Below are positions 1 to 5,505 of a stretch of DNA of 5,505 bases, in pieces (the stretch's first letter is position 1; each line of letters starts with the position of its first letter). A program made the position numbers and the translations under genes. Origin of the DNA: Actinomycetota bacterium. GTDB taxonomy: Bacteria; Actinomycetota; Acidimicrobiia; Acidimicrobiales; Poriferisodalaceae. The DNA lies in NCBI GenBank assembly GCA_013151655.1, contig JAADHX010000237.1:1-5505 (forward strand), given 5' to 3'. The notes beneath the pieces were generated by a model. It was given only the letters and a program-made list of their open reading frames with translations, was not told the DNA's origin and made no database searches.

Positions 1-1
1 C

Positions 2-79
2 CTCGAAGACGGCAAATACATCGGCAAGAAGAGCGACGGCCAGTACCTACGCCGTGGCCTGTCGCAATATTTGATTTAG
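2..79 (+). CDS. Dihydropyrimidinase / D-hydantoinase family, C-terminal end only (partial)
   Basis: Only the last 25 codons are present, reading in from the left edge to a TAG stop at 77-79. The visible peptide has the pattern DGKYIGKKSDGQYLRRG followed by LSQYLI. This resembles the extreme C-terminus of dihydropyrimidinase/hydantoinase proteins, where a short beta strand (DGxYxG) leads to a basic GxFLKRG-like end. These cytoplasmic zinc amidohydrolases open the ring of 5,6-dihydrouracil, dihydrothymine or hydantoins to N-carbamoyl amino acids. The metal-binding residues lie outside the window, so the call rests on a short tail plus context: the next gene, mmsA, acts at the end of the same pathway. 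A different amidohydrolase such as an allantoinase-like protein is possible. Confidence 0.6.
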   Translation, partial: LEDGKYIGKKSDGQYLRRGLSQYLI

Positions 80-113
80 CCACACCTGATTTAACCAGTA
101 CCTGATCTAGCCA
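72..113 (+). repeat. Three imperfect copies of an 11-base word (TGATTTAGCCA) spanning the gene end and the gap
   Basis: TGATTTAGCCA (72-82), TGATTTAACCA (87-97) and TGATCTAGCCA (103-113) follow one another at steps of 15 and 16 bases. The first copy contains the TAG stop of the upstream gene. The second keeps the same frame and gives a second stop (TAA, 92-94). The third is shifted one base and its last A begins the mmsA ribosome site. Each copy reads Leu-Ile-stop-Pro in its own frame. This looks like small tandem duplication of the gene's 3' end; a regulator-binding role is possible but unsupported. Confidence 0.6.
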
Positions 114-118
114 GGAAG
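113..118 (+). promoter_or_regulatory. Ribosome binding site for mmsA (AGGAAG)
   Basis: AGGAAG ends 8 bases before the ATG at 127. This supports that start over any internal one and shows that mmsA has its own translation signal although it sits only 47 bases after the upstream stop. Confidence 0.65.
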
Positions 119-126
119 TTCACGAC

Positions 127-1614
127 ATGTACGAGATCAATCACCTCATCGACGGTGTATCGGTGGCTGGGCAATCGGGCCACACCAAGCCGGTGTTCAA
201 TCCAGCCACCGGCGAACAGACAGGCACCGTTGCCTTGGCATCGGTTGGCGAGGTCGATGCCGCGGTGGCATCGGCCCAAGCCGCGTACCTGGGTTGGAGC
301 CAGACCAGCGTGGCTACCCGAACCAAGCTGATGTACAACTTCCGCAACCTGGTAGTCGACAACGCCGCCGAGGTCGGCCGACTGTTAACCGCCGAACATG
401 GCAAGGTGTTGTCGGATTCCGCAGGCGAGGTGGCGCGCTGCATCGAGAACATCGAGTACGCGTGCGGTCTGGCCGACCACCTCAAAGGCAGCTACAACGA
501 ACTGGCATCAACGGGTGTCGACGTTCACACCGTGCCTCGCCCCTTGGGGGTTGTGGCTGGCATCACGCCGTTCAACTTCCCGGTAATGGTGCCTCTTTGG
601 ATGGCCCCAAACGCCATCGCTTGTGGCAACACGTTCGTCCTCAAGCCTTCAGAGCGCGACCCCTCAGCGCCCATGCTGTTGGCTGAGCTGTTCCAAGAAG
701 CCGGTTTCCCGCCAGGTGTGTTCAACGTCGTTAACGGCGACAAGGTATCTGTCGACCGGCTGCTCGAACACCCAGACGTCAAGGCCGTCAGCTTCGTTGG
801 CTCGACCCCGATCGCGCGTTACGTGTACGTCAACGGATCGGCCAACGGCAAACGAGTTCAGGCCCTCGGTGGAGCCAAGAACCACATGGTCGTGTTGCCT
901 GACGCCGACATCGGGCTTGCTGCCGACTCAGCAGTTTCGGCCGCGTACGGTTCGGCTGGCGAACGCTGCATGGCCATCTCGGTGGTGGCCACTGTTGGCG
1001 ATGTAGCCGACGAACTGGTCGAAGCCATAAAGGTGCGTATGGACAAACTGGTCATAGGTGACGGCACCGACCCCGCCTCGGAGATGGGTCCGCTCATCAC
1101 CCGCGAATCGCGCGACAAGGTGGCTGGCTACATTGCCAGCGCGGCCGCTGACGGCGCAACCGTTGTGGTCGATGGTCGCGACGCCGCCTTCGACAACGAC
1201 GGATTCTTCCTCGGCGTCAGCCTGCTCGACCACGTCACAACCGACATGGACGCATACAAGGACGAAATCTTCGGACCAGTCCTGTGCGTGGTTCGCTGCG
1301 AAACCTACGACGAAGCCGTCGGCCTTATCGCCGATTGTCCGTGGGGCAATGGTGCGGCCATCTTCACCCGCGACGGTGGTGCAGCCCGCCAGTTCCAACA
1401 AGATGCCGACGCCGGCATGGTCGGCGTAAACGTGCCCATCCCGGTTCCGGTTGGCTACCACTCCTTCGGCGGCTGGAAAGACTCGCTGTTCGGCGACAAC
1501 ACGATGTATGGCCCAGAAGGCATCAACTTCTACACCCGTCCCAAAGTTATGACTACCCGCTGGCCAGACCCATCGACCAGCGAAATCGACCTCGGATTCC
1601 CGGTGAACAAGTGA
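127..1614 (+). CDS. mmsA: CoA-acylating methylmalonate-semialdehyde / malonate-semialdehyde dehydrogenase (MmsA/IolA type)
   Basis: A 495-residue protein, full length for the family. It oxidises (methyl)malonate semialdehyde with NAD+ and CoA, losing CO2, to give propionyl-CoA or acetyl-CoA in the cytoplasm. The aldehyde dehydrogenase fold is clear: PFNFP at 148-152 with oxyanion-hole Asn150, NAD-contact Lys173 in GNTFVLKPSERDP (167-179), FVGSTPIA at 223-230, catalytic Cys281 in SAGERCMA, and DEIFGP around Glu380. The CoA-acylating subgroup is shown by GGAKNH at 248-253. Ordinary aldehyde dehydrogenases carry the general-base Glu of the ELGGK motif here. The C-terminal pattern YGPEGINFYT...VMTTRWP (461-480) is also typical of MmsA. 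The ATG at 127 has an AGGAAG site 8 bases upstream. Following a dihydropyrimidinase, it most likely finishes uracil or thymine breakdown via beta-alanine or beta-aminoisobutyrate; valine or inositol breakdown uses the same reaction but no such genes are seen here. Confidence 0.95.
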   Translation: MYEINHLIDGVSVAGQSGHTKPVFNPATGEQTGTVALASVGEVDAAVASAQAAYLGWSQTSVATRTKLMYNFRNLVVDNAAEVGRLLTAEHGKVLSDSAGEVARCIENIEYACGLADHLKGSYNELASTGVDVHTVPRPLGVVAGITPFNFPVMVPLWMAPNAIACGNTFVLKPSERDPSAPMLLAELFQEAGFPPGVFNVVNGDKVSVDRLLEHPDVKAVSFVGSTPIARYVYVNGSANGKRVQALGGAKNHMVVLPDADIGLAADSAVSAAYGSAGERCMAISVVATVGDVADELVEAIKVRMDKLVIGDGTDPASEMGPLITRESRDKVAGYIASAAADGATVVVDGRDAAFDNDGFFLGVSLLDHVTTDMDAYKDEIFGPVLCVVRCETYDEAVGLIADCPWGNGAAIFTRDGGAARQFQQDADAGMVGVNVPIPVPVGYHSFGGWKDSLFGDNTMYGPEGINFYTRPKVMTTRWPDPSTSEIDLGFPVNK

Positions 1615-2615
1615 TGGATTTCGGTGTTGTTCTCCAGACCGACCCGCCGGCCTGGCGGGTTGTCGATCTGGCCCGCAAGGCCGAAACGCTCGGGTTCAGT
1701 TACGGCTGGACTTTCGATAGTCATGTGTTGTGGCAGGAGCCATACGTCATCTACAGCCAGATGCTGGCGGCCACCAACCGCATGATTGTCGGGCCAATGG
1801 TCACCAACCCTGGCACCCGTAACCCGACGGTCACGGCCAGCCACTTTGCCACCCTGAACGACATGTTCGGAAACCGCACTGTGTGTGGCATCGGCCGGGG
1901 CGATTCGGCGATGCGCGTGCTCGGCCACAAACCCGAGAACCTCGCTTCGTTGAGCGACGCCATGAGGGTCATCAAGGATCTCGCCGAAGGGCGTGAGACG
2001 CAGTACAACGGAACTACACAGCACTTCCCGTGGGCCAGAGAGTCCGAGCTGAAGGTGCTGATGGCCGCCTATGGCCCAAAGGCTCTGCACCTGTGCGGCA
2101 GCGAAACCGACGGATTCATTCTGCAGCTAGCCGATCCAGACATCACCGAGTGGATGATCGCCGCGGTTCGTAAAGCGGCCGAAGAAGCCGGGCGCGACCC
2201 AGACGCTCTGTACATCTGCGTGGCCGCGCCCGCCTATGTAGGCGACAACATCGAGCATCAGCGCGACCAATGTCGTTGGTTCGGTGGCATGGTCGGTAAC
2301 CACATCGCCGACATTGTTGGGCGATACGGCGACGGCGGCTCGGGAATCCCGACCGCACTAAGCGACTACATCAAGGCCCGCGAAGGGTACGACTACAGCG
2401 GCCACGGCAAAGCCGGCCACGACCATACCGACTTCGTACCAGACGACATCGTCGACCGATTCTGCCTGCTCGGCGACGAAGCCGCCCATGTGGCCAAACT
2501 CAAAGAACTTGAGGCCTTAGGCGTCGACCAGTTCGCCATTTACCTGATGCACGACCAGAAAGACGAAACCCTAAACGCGTACGGTCAGCGCATCATCCCG
2601 GCACTGGCCGACTAG
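1614..2615 (+). CDS. Luciferase-like (LLM) class flavin/F420-dependent oxidoreductase, probably the TIGR03842-like group
   Basis: A 333-residue protein of the bacterial luciferase-like TIM-barrel superfamily, close to the usual single-barrel length. It starts MDFGVVLQTDPPA, which I associate with a group named TIGR03842-family F420-dependent oxidoreductases; that name is from memory and no search was run. Visible features are Asp35-Ser-His after strand 2, GPMVTNPGTRNPTVTAS at 60-76 (the loop near the cofactor in LLM enzymes), GIGRGDSA at 92-99, and a C-terminal segment LLGDEAAHVAKLKELEALGVDQF typical of the family. The chosen ATG at 1614 overlaps the mmsA stop by one base (TGATG), with a weak GGTGA at 1602-1606, so translation is probably coupled. 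The same frame stays open back into mmsA, but that part reads as arginine-rich shadow sequence. The substrate is unknown. The cofactor could be F420 or FMN; the sequence alone does not settle which. RutA, the pyrimidine oxygenase, belongs to the same superfamily but is a different subgroup. Confidence 0.85.
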   Translation: MDFGVVLQTDPPAWRVVDLARKAETLGFSYGWTFDSHVLWQEPYVIYSQMLAATNRMIVGPMVTNPGTRNPTVTASHFATLNDMFGNRTVCGIGRGDSAMRVLGHKPENLASLSDAMRVIKDLAEGRETQYNGTTQHFPWARESELKVLMAAYGPKALHLCGSETDGFILQLADPDITEWMIAAVRKAAEEAGRDPDALYICVAAPAYVGDNIEHQRDQCRWFGGMVGNHIADIVGRYGDGGSGIPTALSDYIKAREGYDYSGHGKAGHDHTDFVPDDIVDRFCLLGDEAAHVAKLKELEALGVDQFAIYLMHDQKDETLNAYGQRIIPALAD

Positions 2616-2641
2616 GGCAGATATTCGATGGGGGAGTCGTT

Positions 2642-2647
2642 GAAGGA
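2642..2647 (+). promoter_or_regulatory. Ribosome binding site deciding a GTG start for permease 1 (GAAGGA)
   Basis: GAAGGA ends 9 bases before the GTG at 2657. The ATG at 2628 is in another frame, and no better in-frame start lies upstream in the 41-base gap, so this site decides the start. The rest of the gap (2616-2641) shows no convincing promoter or hairpin. Confidence 0.55.
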
Positions 2648-2656
2648 CGTCAGGTA

Positions 2657-3640
2657 GTGGGCACACACGCAGCCGACATTGAATCAGACAACACCGACCA
2701 ACTCGTGGTCGAGCAGCTGGCGCGCGAGACCGCAGCTGGGTCTGACCGACGCGAAACGATGGCCGCCGCGGTTCGCCAAGTCTTCATCTTCTCGGCGTTC
2801 ATAGGGTTGCTGGCGGTCGCCTACACGGTCTACAAGGTGTTTGGTCAAGCCATCGACGATGCCCAAACCGACTGGTGGGCCATTGGTTCGATACTTCCTC
2901 GCAGCGACGACCTCAACATGCCACCAGTGGTCGACATCCTCAAGGCATTTACCGTCACCCCAGGGGGAACCGACAAAGTTCTTGGCCTTCAACTCTTCGA
3001 CGAAGCCCTATTCACCCTGCGCGAAGCTGCCGTTGGTTTCGTGGCCGGCGCAATCATTGGCCTGGCTATCGCAGTACTGCTAGTGCGGTCCAAGAAACTT
3101 GAGAACGGACTGTTGCCGTACGTGATTGCCAGCCAGACGGTTCCGCTAATCGCCATCGCGCCAATAGTGGTCATTTGGGGTCGCAAGAACCTCGACTTCC
3201 TTCCATGGGAGTGGCAAGACTGGATGTCGGTCTCGATTATCGCCAGCTTCCTCACCTTCTTCCCGGTAGCGGTCAACGGGTTGCGTGGTTTGCAGTCACC
3301 CAAACCCGAGAACCTCGAGCTGATGGAGTCATACGCGGCAAGCTGGCGACAGACCCTGTTCCAGCTGCGGTTTCCGGCATCGGTGCCATACCTATTCGCA
3401 GCATTCAAGATTGCGGCTACGGCGAGCATCGTGGGTGCCATCGTCGGTGAAATCTCGGCCGGTGTGCCTGGCGGGTTGGGTCGCAGAATTCTGAGCCAGG
3501 CGTTGGTCTACACAACAGCACCAGCTCGTCTGTACGCCGCTGTCATTGGGTCGGCGTTGTTGGGGATCTTCGTGTTCCTACTGATAGCGGGCACCGAGAA
3601 ATTCGTCTTGGGTCGTCAGGGTCGGGAGGCCGTCACGTGA
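2657..3640 (+). CDS. ABC importer permease 1 (SsuC/TauC/ThiX-like, BPD_transp_1)
   Basis: A 327-residue inner-membrane subunit of the nitrate/sulfonate/pyrimidine-precursor type importers. A polar, acidic cytoplasmic tail (about 1-38) precedes the first membrane segment (about 42-62). Further segments lie near 124-143, 153-174, 191-209, 244-264 and 293-312. The EAA loop that docks on the ATPase is ELMESYAASWRQTLFQLRFPASVP at 221-244. An ILP near 79-81 matches the LPSP motif usual before the second segment, but extra residues follow it (82-88 and about 99-113). Another stretch around 176-189 (RKNLDFLPWEWQDW) lengthens a loop. The family norm is about 250-275 residues, so this is a long member. 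The GTG start at 2657 is supported by GAAGGA. The stop overlaps the ATPase start by four bases. It most likely forms a heterodimer with permease 2. Confidence 0.9.
   Translation: MGTHAADIESDNTDQLVVEQLARETAAGSDRRETMAAAVRQVFIFSAFIGLLAVAYTVYKVFGQAIDDAQTDWWAIGSILPRSDDLNMPPVVDILKAFTVTPGGTDKVLGLQLFDEALFTLREAAVGFVAGAIIGLAIAVLLVRSKKLENGLLPYVIASQTVPLIAIAPIVVIWGRKNLDFLPWEWQDWMSVSIIASFLTFFPVAVNGLRGLQSPKPENLELMESYAASWRQTLFQLRFPASVPYLFAAFKIAATASIVGAIVGEISAGVPGGLGRRILSQALVYTTAPARLYAAVIGSALLGIFVFLLIAGTEKFVLGRQGREAVT
3624..3629 (+). promoter_or_regulatory. Ribosome binding site deciding the GTG start of the ATPase (GGGAGG)
   Basis: GGGAGG lies inside the end of permease 1, 7 bases before the GTG at 3637. 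The nearby ATG at 3647 is out of frame, so the site supports the GTG whose first four bases (GTGA) also hold the permease 1 stop. Confidence 0.7.
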
Positions 3641-4413
3641 GCGATCATGCCGTCAATGTTCAGCGTGTCTCCAAGGTGTTCAACCTGGGCAAGACCAACG
3701 AAGTTCATGCCGTCGACAATGTCGACCTCACCATCAACAACGGCGAGTTCGTCACCCTGATTGGTCCATCGGGTTGTGGCAAGAGCACGTTGCTTCGTTT
3801 GATCGCATCGTTGGTCGAACCGACAGGTGGCTCGATCGAAGTAAACGGCAAGCCTGCCGAACAAGCCAGGCTCGACCGCGAATACGGCATGGCGTTTCAA
3901 AAGGCGGGGCTGTTCGACTGGCGCTCGGTATCAAAGAACATCGAACTACCGCTCGAGCTGATGGGTTGGAGCAAGTCCGAGCGGGCAAGTAGGGCCCAAG
4001 AGATGCTTGAGCTGGTCAAGTTGCCAGAATTCGGCGACCATCACCCCGCTGAGTTGTCTGGCGGCATGCAGCAGCGCATCGCCATCGCTCGATCGTTGGC
4101 GTTCAACCCGTCGTTGCTTCTAATGGACGAACCATTTGGTGCCCTCGACGAGATGACCCGCGAACATATGCAGGACGAGTTACTGCGTATCTGGGACGAA
4201 ACCGACACCACGGTGGTGTTCGTGACTCACTCCATCGCCGAGGCTGTTTATCTGTCGAGCCGCGTCGTGGTGATGTCGCCTCGACCAGGCCAAATATCTG
4301 AGATCATCGAAGTTGGCCTAGGCGACCGCGACACCAGCACCCGCGAAGACCCAGAGTTCTTCAAGATGGTCACGGTTGTGCGCGAAGCCTTGCGGTCGGT
4401 TGAATCGCAATGA
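3637..4413 (+). CDS. ABC importer ATP-binding protein (SsuB/TauB/ThiY-partner type)
   Basis: A 258-residue cytoplasmic ATPase with every expected element: Walker A GPSGCGKST (43-51), Q-loop Gln88 in MAFQKAGLFDWRSV, signature LSGGMQQR (140-147), Walker B LLLMDEP (160-166) with catalytic Glu165, D-loop ALD (169-171) and H-loop His198 in FVTHS. The Q-loop region with LFDWR (LxPW/LFDW) and the C-terminal MSPRPGQI are typical of the nitrate/sulfonate/taurine/HMP importer ATPases. No extra C-terminal regulatory domain is present. The GTG start is set by GGGAGG. The gene overlaps both flanking permeases by four bases (GTGA and ATGA), so the three subunits are almost certainly translated together. 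The substrate cannot be read from this subunit. Confidence 0.96.
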   Translation: MSDHAVNVQRVSKVFNLGKTNEVHAVDNVDLTINNGEFVTLIGPSGCGKSTLLRLIASLVEPTGGSIEVNGKPAEQARLDREYGMAFQKAGLFDWRSVSKNIELPLELMGWSKSERASRAQEMLELVKLPEFGDHHPAELSGGMQQRIAIARSLAFNPSLLLMDEPFGALDEMTREHMQDELLRIWDETDTTVVFVTHSIAEAVYLSSRVVVMSPRPGQISEIIEVGLGDRDTSTREDPEFFKMVTVVREALRSVESQ

Positions 4414-5237
4414 CGGCGGTGCCCAGTGCCGCGGTGACCAGCGCCCCGGCGACCAAGGCGCGGTTGGCCAGATGGTCTGCCCCGATAATTGCCGGCGTCA
4501 CCATTCTGGTGGTCTGGGAGGCGTCGTTAGCGCTGCTGAACCCTGCTGGTTTTGTGCTGCCGCCGCCGAGCGCCATCATTTCCGCCATCTTTGAGAACTT
4601 CTCCGAGGTCTGGATGGCCGCCCGGGTCACTGGGTTCATTATTGTCACTGGCCTTATCGCGGGGGCGATCGTTGGCGTTGTTACCGCTCTCCTTGTCACC
4701 CGCTACCGGCTGGCTAGCGAGATTCTCACCCCGCTCGCCGTTTCGCTTAGCGCGGTGCCGATCATCGCTCTCGCACCAATCTTCAACGCGTGGTTCGGTT
4801 TGTTGTCGCCCCGATCGAACCAGATGATTGTGGTCATCTTGGTGTTCTTCCCAATCTTCATCAACACCGCCAAAGGGTTAACCCAAGTCGAACCCAGCCA
4901 AATCGAACTTATGGAGTCCTACGCTGCGAGCAAGTGGCGAATCACACGCGAAGTGCGCGTCCCGAACGCCCTGCCGTTCTTCTTCACTGCCCTCAAAGTG
5001 TCGACGTCGCTGGCCGTCATAGCGGCTATTGTCGCCGAGTACTTTGGTGGCCGCCAGGATGCGCTTGGCCCCCTCATAACCCAGTCAGCTGGACTAACCC
5101 GTTACGACGAGGCTTGGGCAGCAGTGCTGGCCGGAACACTCATTGGCGCAGCGCTCTACATGATCACCGAAATTCTCGAACGAGTCGCAATGCCATGGCA
5201 TGTGTCGATTCGAGGCAACGACCCGGCTGCTAACTAG
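4410..5237 (+). CDS. ABC importer permease 2 (SsuC/TauC/ThiX-like, BPD_transp_1)
   Basis: A 275-residue inner-membrane permease of normal family length. A short Ala/Thr-rich tail leads to a first membrane segment (about 24-43), then LPPPSAI at 50-56 (the LPSPxxV motif of this family). Further segments lie near 75-96, 105-127, 137-152, 192-212 and 236-257. The EAA loop is ELMESYAASKWRITREVRVPNALP at 166-189. Its core ELMESYAAS is identical to that of permease 1, so the two are paralogues that can dock on the same ATPase. The ATG at 4410 overlaps the ATPase stop (ATGA). I see no strong ribosome site ahead of it, which points to coupled translation. Two different permeases with a single ATPase indicate a heterodimeric channel. 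Confidence 0.92.
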   Translation: MTAVPSAAVTSAPATKARLARWSAPIIAGVTILVVWEASLALLNPAGFVLPPPSAIISAIFENFSEVWMAARVTGFIIVTGLIAGAIVGVVTALLVTRYRLASEILTPLAVSLSAVPIIALAPIFNAWFGLLSPRSNQMIVVILVFFPIFINTAKGLTQVEPSQIELMESYAASKWRITREVRVPNALPFFFTALKVSTSLAVIAAIVAEYFGGRQDALGPLITQSAGLTRYDEAWAAVLAGTLIGAALYMITEILERVAMPWHVSIRGNDPAAN

Positions 5238-5259
5238 CGGGCGAACAATGGTTCAAACC

Positions 5260-5265
5260 AGGAGG
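5260..5265 (+). promoter_or_regulatory. Strong ribosome binding site for the solute-binding protein (AGGAGG)
   Basis: A perfect AGGAGG lies 6 bases before the ATG at 5272, followed by an A-rich spacer and start region. It is the best translation signal in the window. That fits the need for more binding protein than membrane subunits. Confidence 0.8.
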
Positions 5266-5271
5266 AAACAA

Positions 5272-5505
5272 ATGAAACAGAAATGGTTACTCAAATCGCT
5301 AATGCTGCTAGCAGTATTTGGCATGATTGCAGCCGCGTGCGGTGACAGCGACAGTGCATCCGATCGCAGCTTCGACGAAACCACGTCGATCAAATTGCAG
5401 CTTCAGTGGGTGCCACAATCGCAGTTCGCGGGTTACTTCGCAGCCGCCGACCTTGGCTTCTACGAAGACGTAGGCCTCGATGTCGAGATCATCGAAGGTG
5501 GCGTC
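5272..5505 (+). CDS. NMT1/THI5-like ABC solute-binding lipoprotein, N-terminal part (runs off the right edge)
   Basis: The first 78 codons are present and there is no stop before the window ends. The protein starts with a lipoprotein signal: basic MKQKWLLK, a hydrophobic core to about residue 19, then IAAAC with Cys23 as the lipidated residue. An acidic Ser/Asp-rich linker (24-39) follows. The mature domain opens with IKLQLQWVPQSQFAGYFAA (40-58) and continues as DLGFYEDVGLDVEIIEGG. This is the characteristic start of the NMT1/THI5-like binding proteins, which include pyrimidine-precursor (HMP) binders of the ThiY type and related riboflavin, nitrate and sulfonate binders. It would sit outside the membrane and pass substrate to the two permeases just upstream. 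With a dihydropyrimidinase and mmsA in the cluster, a pyrimidine or related ureide is the likeliest substrate. That is inference from context, since most of the binding domain is missing. Confidence 0.88.
   Translation, partial: MKQKWLLKSLMLLAVFGMIAAACGDSDSASDRSFDETTSIKLQLQWVPQSQFAGYFAAADLGFYEDVGLDVEIIEGGV

Noticed and set aside
246..253. Loss of the general-base Glu of aldehyde dehydrogenases in MmsA (residues 246-253; base positions about 862-885)
   Set aside because: The GGAKNH form without that Glu is normal for the CoA-acylating semialdehyde dehydrogenases, so it is a family mark and not a defect.
928..1461. Minus-strand open frame of 177 codons inside mmsA
   Set aside because: It lies wholly opposite a confidently identified gene. 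Long antisense frames are common in G+C-rich coding DNA, and the peptide shows no recognisable domain.
1284..1613. Open frame extending the LLM gene about 110 codons upstream inside mmsA
   Set aside because: The extra peptide is rich in Arg, Pro and Ser and looks like an out-of-frame reading of mmsA. The family N-terminus MDFGVVLQTDPPA begins exactly at 1614.
1530..2090. Minus-strand open frame of 186 codons across the mmsA/LLM junction
   Set aside because: It mirrors two real genes, has no recognisable motif and no evident ribosome site, and is best explained as a coding shadow.
2616..2656. Possible terminator or promoter between the LLM gene and permease 1
   Set aside because: The 41 bases hold no GC-rich hairpin with a T run and no convincing -35/-10 pair. 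They fit a simple within-operon spacer with a ribosome site.
1..5505. tRNA, rRNA, riboswitch, CRISPR, insertion sequence or phage signs
   Set aside because: Almost every base belongs to an identified gene or to a gap under 50 bases. No direct-repeat arrays, terminal inverted repeats, integrase or transposase motifs were seen on either strand.

Overview
This window is one continuous plus-strand gene cluster that appears to combine pyrimidine (or other cyclic ureide) breakdown with uptake of the substrate. In order it holds: the last 25 codons of a probable dihydropyrimidinase/hydantoinase, a CoA-acylating (methyl)malonate-semialdehyde dehydrogenase (mmsA), a luciferase-like (LLM) flavin/F420-type oxidoreductase, and a four-part ABC importer. 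The importer consists of permease 1, an ATPase, permease 2 and the start of an NMT1/THI5-like lipoprotein. No RNA gene, mobile element, CRISPR array or clear terminator is visible.

Organism: base composition is moderately high in G+C (about 57-60% judged by eye, not computed). Third positions are mostly G or C, GTG starts are used, and there is an F420-type LLM enzyme and a lipoprotein solute-binding protein. Together these suggest an actinomycete-like bacterium, possibly of the Acidimicrobiia type. This is inference; an alphaproteobacterium or Chloroflexota is not excluded.

Layout: 2-79 is the dihydropyrimidinase tail. A 47-base gap follows, carrying three near-copies of an 11-base word that includes the upstream stop codon. 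mmsA lies at 127-1614 and the LLM gene at 1614-2615, the two sharing one base (TGATG). After a 41-base gap come permease 1 (2657-3640), the ATPase (3637-4413) and permease 2 (4410-5237), joined by 4-base GTGA and ATGA overlaps. After another 34-base gap with a strong AGGAGG ribosome site, the solute-binding lipoprotein starts at 5272 and runs off the end. No gene-free stretch reaches 300 bases.

How the genes fit together: the importer would bring in a pyrimidine-like compound and dihydropyrimidinase would open the reduced ring. After steps not encoded here (ureidopropionase, transaminase), MmsA would turn malonate or methylmalonate semialdehyde into acetyl-CoA or propionyl-CoA. The LLM enzyme is the one member without an obvious assigned step, and it is the most interesting point in the window: it could supply a redox reaction on the pyrimidine ring. 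I see no sign of a wholly new system. The value here is the gene combination and the open role of the LLM protein.
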